From Spongiactinospora rosea (GTDB lineage Bacteria > Actinomycetota > Actinomycetes > Streptosporangiales > Streptosporangiaceae), in contig NZ_QMEY01000010.1 of assembly GCF_003315795.1 (NCBI RefSeq), forward strand, positions 186,001 to 250,000: 64,000 bases of DNA, written 5' to 3'. A program made the translations under genes and the position numbers. Shown here one piece after another: positions 15,278 to 22,723 of the stretch. Within the stretch, counting starts at the first letter, position 1, and every line of letters begins with the position of its first letter. The notes under the pieces were generated by a model. It ran no database searches. It was not told where the DNA came from and saw nothing but the letters and a program-made list of their open reading frames with translations.

Positions 15278-16684
15278 TCAGGGCTTTGGTCTGGCCAGGA
15301 GGGGGAGGACCAGGGCGCCGAGGCCCGTGAAGGCCGCTGCGGCGAGGAAGGCGGCGGTGAAGCCGGTCGAGGAGGGGCTGGTGGTGCCGGAGAGGACGGT
15401 GCCGGCCAGGATGGCAGCGCCGATCTGGCTGCCGGTCGCGCCGCCGACGGTTCTGGCGACGGTGTTGACGCCGTTGGCGCTGCCGCTCTGCTCGGGGGTG
15501 CTCCCCGCGTTGACCAGCGTCGGGAGGGCCGCCATCGCGAAGCCGTACCCCGCTCCGCAGACCAGGTAGCAGGCCATCACCTGCCACAGGCTGTCGTGGA
15601 AGGTGGCGAGCAGCACGCCGCCGCAGGCGGCCAGGATTAGACCGATCCAAAGAGGCGCCCGATGACCGGCGCGGCGTTCGATGCGCGGTACGGCCCAGCT
15701 CGCCGGGACGATGAGGAAGGTGCCCGGGAGCAGCATCAGCGCGGCGCCGGTGACCGTGGTGCCGAAGCCGATGTCGCCGGGCAGTTGCGCGATCTTGGGG
15801 AGTAGCGCGTAGAACACGAACTGGTTCGCGCCCAGTGCGAACGCGCCCAGGTGCGCGATGAGCAGCGGCCGGTGGACCAGCAGGCCGATGTCGATCACCG
15901 GGTGCGGGGCCCGCCGTTCGATCAGGACGAACACCGCCAGCAGTACCAGACCACCCGCGAACAACCCGAGCACCGCGGGCGAGAGCCACCCCCAGGCGGG
16001 CCCCTCGGTGATGCCGAGCAGCAGTGCGACGAGGCCGCCCGCGAGGGTCACCGTGCCCGGCAGGTCGAGCCGTCCCGACGGGCTGCCCGGCAGCGGTGGC
16101 ACGAACGCGACGGTGGCGATCAGTGCGGCGAGTACGAGCAGCGCGCCGATCACGAACAGCCAGCGCCAGGACCCCTGGTCCACGATGACGCCGCCGACGA
16201 GCAGGCCCGCGCCCGCCGTACCGCCGACCAGTCCGGCGGTCAGCGCGAGGCCGAACGGCACCCGGGCGGGCGGGAGGGTGCGGCGTACGATCGCGAACGA
16301 GAGCGGGAGCAGGGCCAGGCTGACGCCCTGGACGGCCCGGCAGGCGATCAGTACGCCGACGTTGGGCGCGACGACGGCGGCGAGGTTGCCGGCCAGGTAG
16401 AGGCCGAGGCAGGCGAGCAGCACCCGCCGCGTGCAGTAGCGGTCGGCGAGCCGCCCGGCGAGCGGGGTGCAGACGGCGCTGGCCAGCAGCGTCGCCGACA
16501 GTACCGCCCAGGACGCCGCCGCCTGGGTGGTGCCGAGGTCGTGTTGCAGCACGCTCATCGCCGGGACGACCATGGTCTGCGGCAGGCCGTAGGAGAGTAC
16601 GACCAGTACGAGCGCGGTCAGTACGCCCCCCGGTCTGCTGCTGGGGAGGGGCGGAGCGGACGCGGGCGCGGCGGCGGTGGTCAC
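15278..16684 (-). CDS. MFS drug exporter (DHA2/EmrB-like, 14 TM)
   Basis: 468 residues from GTG 16684; about 14 membrane spans. Motif A-like GRLADRYCTRRVLLACL follows TM2, motif C-like GTAGAGLLVGGVIVDQGSWRWLFVIG is in TM5, and the protein starts with the TM1 pattern LVVLSYGLPQTMVVPAM. It exports hydrophobic compounds by proton antiport. The start overlaps a 34-codon ORF stop (GTGA), and a divergent TetR gene with two identical palindromes indicates repression relieved by the exported drug. A longer start at 16702 is possible but lies inside the small ORF. Confidence 0.9.
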   Translation of the reverse strand: MTTAAAPASAPPLPSSRPGGVLTALVLVVLSYGLPQTMVVPAMSVLQHDLGTTQAAASWAVLSATLLASAVCTPLAGRLADRYCTRRVLLACLGLYLAGNLAAVVAPNVGVLIACRAVQGVSLALLPLSFAIVRRTLPPARVPFGLALTAGLVGGTAGAGLLVGGVIVDQGSWRWLFVIGALLVLAALIATVAFVPPLPGSPSGRLDLPGTVTLAGGLVALLLGITEGPAWGWLSPAVLGLFAGGLVLLAVFVLIERRAPHPVIDIGLLVHRPLLIAHLGAFALGANQFVFYALLPKIAQLPGDIGFGTTVTGAALMLLPGTFLIVPASWAVPRIERRAGHRAPLWIGLILAACGGVLLATFHDSLWQVMACYLVCGAGYGFAMAALPTLVNAGSTPEQSGSANGVNTVARTVGGATGSQIGAAILAGTVLSGTTSPSSTGFTAAFLAAAAFTGLGALVLPLLARPKP

Positions 16685-16785
16685 GCGGACTCGCCCGCGC
16701 ACGCCACGCGATGGTCGAAGCCGTCGCCGCCGCCGAAGCGAGCCCTTGTTCCGTTCCCGATGATGAACGCGTCGGAGTGGGTCAT
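16681..16785 (-). CDS. 34-residue ORF coupled to the MFS exporter gene
   Basis: ATG 16785 is preceded by GAGGT at a good distance (6 nt), and its TGA overlaps the MFS GTG start by 4 nt (GTGA), the layout of a true translationally coupled gene. The peptide begins MTHSDAFIIGNGTRARF and ends GGGDGFDHRVACAGESA, with one Cys. It could be a leader peptide that controls exporter translation, a small membrane-protein partner (it has no clear span) or a ribosomal precursor peptide. I do not recognise it. Confidence 0.5.
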   Translation of the reverse strand: MTHSDAFIIGNGTRARFGGGDGFDHRVACAGESA

Positions 16786-16884
16786 CGCATACCTCGGATC
16801 TCCGGCAGGGATGGCCGTACGGGTGGTGCCGGATTCTGGACGCGACGGCGCTGCGGTGAAAGTCTCAGGGGCTCGGGGGGCTGT

Positions 16885-16899
16885 GCGAACGACGTTCGC
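16885..16899. promoter_or_regulatory. TetR operator copy 1
   Basis: GCGAACGACGTTCGC is a perfect 7+1+7 palindrome. An identical copy lies 42 bp further on, centre to centre (about four helical turns), between the divergent MFS unit and the TetR gene, so cooperative binding is likely. Confidence 0.82.
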
Positions 16900-16926
16900 G
16901 CAACAGTGCAGTTAAGTTAACCTAAC

Positions 16927-16941
16927 GCGAACGACGTTCGC
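16927..16941. promoter_or_regulatory. TetR operator copy 2
   Basis: Second identical copy of GCGAACGACGTTCGC, ending 13 bp before the TetR GTG at 16955. The AT-rich GTTAAGTTAACCTAA between the two copies probably holds the -10 boxes of both promoters, which the bound repressor would cover. Confidence 0.82.
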
Positions 16942-16954
16942 AACAGGGGGTGCG

Positions 16955-17581
16955 GTGACACAAGATGTGACATACCACCGCCGGCCGCTGAACCGGCAGC
17001 TCATCGTCGCCGCCGCGCGCAGGGTGGCCGACTCCGATGGGCTCGCCGAGCTGACCCTGCGCCGGGTGGCCGGCGAACTCGGCACCGGCCAGGCGTCGCT
17101 CTACCGGCACATCGCCGACCGGGCCGAACTTCTCGGCCTGCTCGCCGAGGACCTGGCGACCAGCTTTCCGATGCCGGGCCGGCCCGATGAGCCCGGCGAG
17201 CCCGGTGAGCCTGGCGAGTCCGCCGAGGCCGGGAGGAACGGCTGGGCGGGGGACGCGGTGGTGGGGCAGTGGGAGGCGATGTACGCCTATCTGGCCGCGC
17301 ACCCCTGGGGTGCGCGGGTCATCGCCGAGGGGAGCCGGGTCGCGGACGGTGCGCACAGTGTGGCCGGGCACAACCTGGCGCTGCTGCGGGCGGCCGGGCT
17401 CGACGACGACGACGCGGTACGTGCCTACCGCGCCCTGTGGCACCTGCTCCTCGGACACCTCCTGGACCAGACCGCACACCCCGCCACACCGGGTTCGCCG
17501 GGCGACTTCTCCTGGGCCCTACGCCGCCTGGTGGCCGGAATCGTCCGGGCGACGGACGCGCCCGCCGAGGTAGATTCCTGA
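16955..17581 (+). CDS. TetR-family regulator of the MFS exporter
   Basis: 208 residues. N-terminal HTH: LIVAAARRVADSDGLAELTLRRVAGELGTGQASLYRHIADRAELL, followed by an acidic, Pro/Gly-rich linker with three PGEPGE-like repeats, then a ligand-binding domain of the TetR_C type (AYLAAHPWGARVIAEGSRVADG). It should bind the two palindromes just upstream and repress both itself and the exporter. GGGGG serves as ribosome site before GTG. The repeat-like linker (DEPGEPGEPGES) is unusual for the family. Confidence 0.88.
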   Translation: MTQDVTYHRRPLNRQLIVAAARRVADSDGLAELTLRRVAGELGTGQASLYRHIADRAELLGLLAEDLATSFPMPGRPDEPGEPGEPGESAEAGRNGWAGDAVVGQWEAMYAYLAAHPWGARVIAEGSRVADGAHSVAGHNLALLRAAGLDDDDAVRAYRALWHLLLGHLLDQTAHPATPGSPGDFSWALRRLVAGIVRATDAPAEVDS

Positions 17582-17583
17582 TC

Positions 17584-18099
17584 ATGAACCCTGCGATCGG
17601 GAAGATGGCGGCGCTGGCCTGCGGGGCGGGCCTGCTCCTCGGCGGAGGCGCCCTGGCGGTGGGGATGATGAGCGGGAACGGCCTGGTCCAGGCGGTCGCG
17701 GCGAAGTACGTGTCGCCAGGGTGTCCGCAGGAGCGGGAGCGGATGGGCGAGGCCCTCGGCCGCCTCGGCGTTCTCGACGTACGCCCGCCCGGGGCGCGAC
17801 CGTCCAAGCGGTACGCCGGATGCGAGCCGGACGACGACCTCGCGTACGCCGACCAGTCCTACACCCTGCGCGACACCCACGAGGCGGTGCCCGCCCTGTA
17901 CCGTTCGGCGGCGGTCAGAGATGGCTGGAAGGTCGTCCCCGGCGTCCGGCCCGAGGACGACGACGTCGACCTGTTGTGCCTCACGAAGGTGGTCAACGGC
18001 CAGAAGGCGTTCATCGGCGTGCGCACGAACAAGACCGGAGGCGGCGACTACCACCTCGCGGTCAGGTCAGCCGCCACCGGCGGCGTGCTCTGCTGGTAG
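17584..18099 (+). CDS. Secreted or membrane-anchored protein of unknown function
   Basis: 171 residues. An N-terminal hydrophobic segment (MAALACGAGLLLGGGALAVGMM) acts as signal or anchor. The mature domain has four Cys (SPGC, YAGC, LLCL, VLCW), and an acidic stretch GVRPEDDDVD. The pattern W-x-V-x-P-G followed by LCLTKVVNGQKAFIGVRTNK resembles small extracytoplasmic domains of actinobacterial hypothetical proteins, in which two disulfides are likely. It starts 2 nt after the TetR stop, so is in its operon or reads through from it. Confidence 0.68.
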   Translation: MNPAIGKMAALACGAGLLLGGGALAVGMMSGNGLVQAVAAKYVSPGCPQERERMGEALGRLGVLDVRPPGARPSKRYAGCEPDDDLAYADQSYTLRDTHEAVPALYRSAAVRDGWKVVPGVRPEDDDVDLLCLTKVVNGQKAFIGVRTNKTGGGDYHLAVRSAATGGVLCW

Positions 18100-18113
18100 C
18101 GCAGCGCGCAGGG

Positions 18114-18482
18114 TCAGTCCCGGCCGCCCAGGTTGATCGAGCCGAACACGTCTCCCGCCTGTACGACCGGCCCGGTGATCCGCGCCTCCCCGCCGATCAC
18201 GTTGACCACGTCGTGTTTCTGCTGGACGACCTTGGACGTCTCCGACATCCACTCCGCCAGCGCCCGCGCGAATTCGGGATCGGCCCCGGCGCGGTTCACC
18301 AAATCCTCCGCCATTTCCGTGGAATTCGCCCCGGGTTCCAGCTCGGCCGCCGTTTCCCTGCCGAATCGCCGCCGTACGAGGGAGGTCAGGGAGGTCCATG
18401 CGCTTTTGCCCGCCTCACCAGCGGCACCGCCGACGGCGGCGGAGATGACGGCGGCCAGCGCGGGGATGATGCTCGGGTCCAT
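18114..18482 (-). CDS. Small possible effector protein paired with STAND NTPase
   Basis: 122 residues. An N-terminal amphipathic or membrane-inserting segment (SIIPALAAVISAAVGGAAGEA) is followed by a basic helix (SLTSLVRRRFG) and an acidic helical middle. The C-terminal ~28 residues, VVNVIGGEARITGPVVQAG then DVFGSINLGGRD, form a predicted beta-rich peptide with the G-x-V-x-G-x-VVQA-x-D pattern also seen at the N-terminus of the divergent NTPase. GGGAG precedes ATG. The layout resembles small membrane-acting or adaptor components of actinobacterial NLR-like conflict systems (inference). Confidence 0.66.
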   Translation of the reverse strand: MDPSIIPALAAVISAAVGGAAGEAGKSAWTSLTSLVRRRFGRETAAELEPGANSTEMAEDLVNRAGADPEFARALAEWMSETSKVVQQKHDVVNVIGGEARITGPVVQAGDVFGSINLGGRD

Positions 18483-18565
18483 CGCGTCTCCCAACACGTC
18501 GGAAAATGGGCTCGCTCCAATTGTCGCCTTGCCCGCGCCGGCCGGGGAAGGAAAACTTGCCGAAC

Positions 18566-20716
18566 GTGGCGACCCATGAGGCGGGCCAGGGCGGCGGCGA
18601 AGGCCCCACCGGCGACGTGCTGCGCAACGAACTTTCCGGGGGGCAGGTGTCCGGTGGCGTGGTACAGGCCAGGGACATCGCGCACCTGACCATCGGGGCG
18701 GGCGCTCCGCCGCCGCCGCCGCCGGTGCGGGTGCCCCGGCAGGTGCCCGCACCCCCGCGCGGGTTCGTCAACCGGACGGAGGAGCTGGCCGCGCTCGACG
18801 CGCTGCTGGCCGGTGAGCCGGACGCGCCGCCCGTGGCGGTGATCAGCGGCATCGGCGGGGTCGGCAAGAGCGCGTTCACCCGCCGCTGGGCGCACCAGGT
18901 CAGCGACCGGTTCGGCGACGGCCAGCTGTACGCCGACCTCGGGGCCCTGCGCCACCGGGGCGGGACCGAGGTGAGCGACGTACTGGGCGGGTTCCTGCGG
19001 GCGCTCGGCGTACACGAGGAGTGGATCCCCGCCGAACTGCCGGAGCGGGCCTCGATGTTCCGTTCCAAGACCGCGGGCCTGCGGCTGCTCCTGCTCATCG
19101 ACGACGCCGAACACGCGGCCGAGGTCACGCCCCTGCTGCCCGCCTCGCGCGCCAGCGCGGTCGTGGTGACCAGCCATCGCCGCCTGGGCGAGCTGCTGCT
19201 CTCCGGCGCGGTGCCGATCCGGATGGCGCCGCTGTCCGCCGATGAGGGGGCCCGGCTGCTCGCCGGGATGCTGGGCGAGGACCGGCTGCGCGCGGACCCG
19301 GCGGCGGCGGCCGAGCTGGTACGGCTGTGCGGCGGCCTGCCGATCGCGCTGCGGGTGGCGGGGGCGAGGTTGGTCCAGCGCCCGGCCTGGACGATCGAGC
19401 GGGTGGTCCGCGAGCTGACGGACGCGGCCCGCCGCCTGGACCGGCTGGCGGTGGAGGGGAAGCCGGTGGTGGAGTCCGTGTTCGAGGCGGCGTACGACGG
19501 GCTGCCGCCCGGCGCGGCGCGGCTCTACCGGCGGCTGGGCCTGCTGCCCGGACCGGACTTCCCGCCGGGCGCGGCCACCGCGATCGACGGCGGCGACGAT
19601 GACGTGACGGACCTGCTGGACGTACTGCTCGACGCCAACCTCCTGGACGAGCTGGGCGACGGGGATCGGTACCGGTTCCACGACCTGGTGCGGCTGCACG
19701 CGGCGAGGTGCGCCGAGCGCGAGGAGTCCGCCGAGGAGCGGGACGCGGCGCTGGAGCGGGCGGCGGAGTGGTACCTCGGGCGGATGGCCGCGGCCGACCT
19801 GGCCGTGATGGGGAGGCGGCTGCGGCTGGCCGACCATGGGCGGCGGCTCGCCGAGGGCGCGGCGTTCGGCTCGCCGGGTGAGGCGCTGGACTGGCTGGAC
19901 GCCGAGCGCGCCAACATCCTGGCGCTGCTGCGCGGGGCCGCCGCGCGCGGGTGGGACGCGTTCGTCTGGCAGGCGGCGGAGGCGATGTGGGCGCTGTACT
20001 ACCAGCGCAAGCACTACGCCGACTGGCTGGAGGCCAACCGGCTCGGAGTCGCGGCGGCGCTGCGCTGCGGTGACCTGGCGGCGCAGGCGCGGATGCGCAA
20101 CCAGGTGGCGCGGGCGCTGCTCGAACTGGGCGAGTACGGCGGCGCGCACGAAGAGCTGGTCCTCGCCCGCGCGGCGGCGGAGGAGTCGGGGAACCGGCGG
20201 ATGGAGGCGGCGGTACTGGAGTCGCTGGGACGGGTGGACCTGGAACGCGGCGACCTCGAGGCGGCCACGGCCGCGTTTCGCGAGGCGCTGCGCGTCAACG
20301 AGGACATCGGCAACCCGCGCGGCGTCGGGTTGCAGACCTACCACCTGGGGCTGGCGCACAGCCGGGGCGGACGGCACGACGAGGCGGCTGCGGCGTTCGA
20401 GCGGGCGATGACCGTGATGACGGAGGTCGGCGACGAGCTGTTGCAGGGCAAGATCGGGATCAGGCTCGGTACGGCGTACCGGAGCCTGGGCCGGTCCGCC
20501 GACGCGGTACGGGTGGCGGGGCGGGCGGCGGAGATCATGCGCGCCCGGCGGGTCCCGGCGCAGGAGGCGCGGGCCTGGGAACTGCTCGCCGCACTGGCGG
20601 CGGAGTCCGGCGACCCCGGCACCGCACGGGCCCACGTACGGCAGGCGGTGGCAGCCTGGCTGGCCGCCGGCAACACCGACCGCGCCACCGAACTGCGCGC
20701 CGAGCACGACCTCTAA
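18566..20716 (+). CDS. STAND-type NB-ARC/TPR protein (NLR-like)
   Basis: 716 residues from GTG 18566 (GGGGAAGG upstream); ATG 18506 is an alternative. Order: N-terminal beta peptide (SGGQVSGGVVQARDI), Pro-rich linker, NB-ARC with P-loop GIGGVGKS (95-102), Walker B LLLLIDD, sensor region VVVTSHRR, GGLPIALRV (GLPLA motif), winged-helix region (AARLYRRLGLLPG), then TPR-like helices to the end. The family senses a ligand via TPRs and oligomerises on ATP; relatives include AfsR-like regulators and antiviral NLR proteins. There is no DNA-binding or obvious enzymatic effector domain, so the effector is probably the divergent small protein. Confidence 0.85.
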   Translation: MATHEAGQGGGEGPTGDVLRNELSGGQVSGGVVQARDIAHLTIGAGAPPPPPPVRVPRQVPAPPRGFVNRTEELAALDALLAGEPDAPPVAVISGIGGVGKSAFTRRWAHQVSDRFGDGQLYADLGALRHRGGTEVSDVLGGFLRALGVHEEWIPAELPERASMFRSKTAGLRLLLLIDDAEHAAEVTPLLPASRASAVVVTSHRRLGELLLSGAVPIRMAPLSADEGARLLAGMLGEDRLRADPAAAAELVRLCGGLPIALRVAGARLVQRPAWTIERVVRELTDAARRLDRLAVEGKPVVESVFEAAYDGLPPGAARLYRRLGLLPGPDFPPGAATAIDGGDDDVTDLLDVLLDANLLDELGDGDRYRFHDLVRLHAARCAEREESAEERDAALERAAEWYLGRMAAADLAVMGRRLRLADHGRRLAEGAAFGSPGEALDWLDAERANILALLRGAAARGWDAFVWQAAEAMWALYYQRKHYADWLEANRLGVAAALRCGDLAAQARMRNQVARALLELGEYGGAHEELVLARAAAEESGNRRMEAAVLESLGRVDLERGDLEAATAAFREALRVNEDIGNPRGVGLQTYHLGLAHSRGGRHDEAAAAFERAMTVMTEVGDELLQGKIGIRLGTAYRSLGRSADAVRVAGRAAEIMRARRVPAQEARAWELLAALAAESGDPGTARAHVRQAVAAWLAAGNTDRATELRAEHDL

Positions 20717-22383
20717 CCCTGGAGTCCCATCGTGGCGCGGCGGTCGCCCAGGCGCACGGAGATTTCGGCGGGCAGGGGCCGGGCCGGGTGGTCCGTGGTC
20801 AGCCAGGCGTAGACGGCGGACGGCAGATGGCCGGCGTTCAGGCCCGGGGAGGCGGTGGCGTGCAGGCGGTCGCCGCGGCGGAAGGTCAGGGTGGCGGTGT
20901 TGGGGCCGGTGAGGGCGGCGGCCATGAAGCAGCCGGGGTGGCGGCGTAGGACCTCGTCGGCCCAGCCCGGGGCGTCGCCGTCGCGCATGATGATCGCGGC
21001 GGTCTCCAGGATCCGCCGGTCGAGTTCGTCCGCCCAGGTGATCAGGTGGGCGTCGGGCGGCTCGCCGGCGGACGGGTCGCGGGGCGGGGCGGCCGGGTAG
21101 CGGCGCAGCGCGATGACGCCGTCCGGCTCGACGGCCGCCGTCACGAGCAGCGCGCCCGGCCGTACGACCTGTTCGGGGGCGGGCTCGGGCAGCGGGGTGA
21201 CGGGGACGGCGGGGCCCGGGGGCGGGAAGTCCATCAGGTCGTACGCGAGCCGCCGCAGGCGCTCCCCGCCGCCGCCCTGGCCGACGCTGCGGATGGTCAC
21301 GGCGTCGTAGGCGGTGGGGACATGTCCGGACATGAGGGCTTCGATCTGCGGCAGCAGCCCCCGGCGCGGATCCAGCCGGGGCAGTACGCGGCACAGTTCG
21401 GCGGTGGGCGAGGACGGGTCCAGTTCGTCCAGCTCCGCACCGGATGAGGCGAGCAGCGCCGGGCGGCCCAGCGCCGCGCCGTAGAAGGTCACCGAGCCGT
21501 GATCGCCCACCACCGCGTCCGCGGCGATGAGAGCCCCCTGCCAGCCCGCGTGCGGCGGGATGAGGATGAGTCCCGCCTCACGAGCCTCCGCCAGCCACAG
21601 GCGCAACTGGAGCCCCCCATGGCCGTACCAGACGTTGGGGTGGGCGGCCAGCGCCACCGCGTACTCGTCCAGCGGCAGTTCGGCCAGCAGCCGGGTCACC
21701 AGGCCGCCGCCGGGGGCCAGGAGGGCGTGCCGCCCCCAGGTCGAACTGACGAAGATCAGTTTGCGCTCGCCGACGCCGAGCGCACGGCGGTGGCGGTCCC
21801 GCCGTACGGCGTTCGCGGCGATCCGGTCGAAGCACGGGTCGCCCGTGATGACCGCGCGCGGGAGCGCCTGCGGGCAGTCGCGGGCCAGCCGGGTCAACTG
21901 GTCGGCGTGCGGCAGCGCGATGGCCGCCGGCACCACCCGCCCGTCGCGGACGAGCTGCGCCGCCGACAGCCCCGACGTGCCCAGATCGCCGCCGTCGGGG
22001 CCGGTGAGACGCCGGTTGTGCCCGGCCCCGTGCGGGGTCAGCAGTACCGGGGCGCGCAGCCGGTCCAGCCGCCCGTTCGCGCTGGGCGCGATGGCGAGGT
22101 CGAACCGGGTGGCCACGGCCTGCTCCCACGGGATGGTCCGGGCCTGTACGTCACGGAGGTAGTCGGCGACCGGATCGCCGAACGCCGAGCCGCCCGCCAC
22201 GGTGAACACCACCTGCACCCGCGGGTCGGACCGGAACAGCGGCACGATGTCGAGCAGCCGGCTCGCCGCGGCCATGTTGCGGGCCACCCCGAGCACGGTA
22301 CGACGGGCGGCCACCGTGTTCCACCGCTCCGCCTCGGCCCCCACCGGCACCGAGAGCCACCCGTCGGTCACCGCCGTTTCCAT
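20713..22383 (-). CDS. GT-B-like / CDP-glycerol glycerophosphotransferase-like protein
   Basis: 556 residues. The Rossmann-like N-terminal half has VLGVARNMAAASRLLDIVPLF and PHGAGHNRRL; the C-terminal half has the donor-binding-like GDHGSVTFYGAALGRPALLAS, reminiscent of GT-B/TagF-type enzymes (the G-D-x-S-x-x-x-x-x-A stretch). No transmembrane span, so cytosolic. From residue ~420 there is a second, unrelated domain (PEQVVRPGALLVTAAVEPDGVIALRRYP...). Its 3' end overlaps the converging NB-ARC gene by 4 bp. The substrate is unknown; whether it belongs to the NTPase system is open. Confidence 0.6.
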   Translation of the reverse strand: METAVTDGWLSVPVGAEAERWNTVAARRTVLGVARNMAAASRLLDIVPLFRSDPRVQVVFTVAGGSAFGDPVADYLRDVQARTIPWEQAVATRFDLAIAPSANGRLDRLRAPVLLTPHGAGHNRRLTGPDGGDLGTSGLSAAQLVRDGRVVPAAIALPHADQLTRLARDCPQALPRAVITGDPCFDRIAANAVRRDRHRRALGVGERKLIFVSSTWGRHALLAPGGGLVTRLLAELPLDEYAVALAAHPNVWYGHGGLQLRLWLAEAREAGLILIPPHAGWQGALIAADAVVGDHGSVTFYGAALGRPALLASSGAELDELDPSSPTAELCRVLPRLDPRRGLLPQIEALMSGHVPTAYDAVTIRSVGQGGGGERLRRLAYDLMDFPPPGPAVPVTPLPEPAPEQVVRPGALLVTAAVEPDGVIALRRYPAAPPRDPSAGEPPDAHLITWADELDRRILETAAIIMRDGDAPGWADEVLRRHPGCFMAAALTGPNTATLTFRRGDRLHATASPGLNAGHLPSAVYAWLTTDHPARPLPAEISVRLGDRRATMGLQG

Positions 22384-22442
22384 CCCGCGATTATGGCAAG
22401 CCGCCACAGACCCACCCCGGGACCCGGCCGCAGACCGAACCT

Positions 22443-22467
22443 GTGGAACGGTCTCGTGGAACGGTCT
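22443..22467. repeat. Tandem 13-bp repeat in a 340-bp intergenic region
   Basis: GTGGAACGGTCT occurs twice in tandem (22443-22454 and 22456-22467). It lies in the 22384-22723 region, upstream of both divergent genes; the second half of that region (from ~22560) is clearly lower in GC and contains no convincing ORF. A regulatory site is likely but unproven. Confidence 0.4.
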
Positions 22468-22723
22468 TGTGGGCGGATCGGAGCGCCCGGTATAGGTGAT
22501 CTGGGCGCACCGCGCGGGCGAATCACTTGGTTTGGCCGCTTCCGGCCACGCGTTCCGGAGTGCTGATTTATGCCGATCTACAAGAAAAATCGGGGAAAGG
22601 GCTGCATGTTGAAGATCCAACTCGTAAAGATGGCACCCGGTACGAGGGAACGCACAGTAAACCCGACAACGCAAGGTACGCACGACACATACCGGGTGGC
22701 TAATCGTCGCGGAGGTCGCAGAC

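Noticed and set aside
16901..16926. AT-rich GTTAAGTTAACCTAAC resembling an iron-box (DtxR/IdeR) half-site
   Set aside because: Only one half fits the consensus; better explained as -10 regions between two TetR palindromes.
18386..21394. 1002-codon minus-strand frame across the NB-ARC gene
   Set aside because: It is antisense to clear NB-ARC motifs and has low-complexity Arg/Pro/Gln composition.
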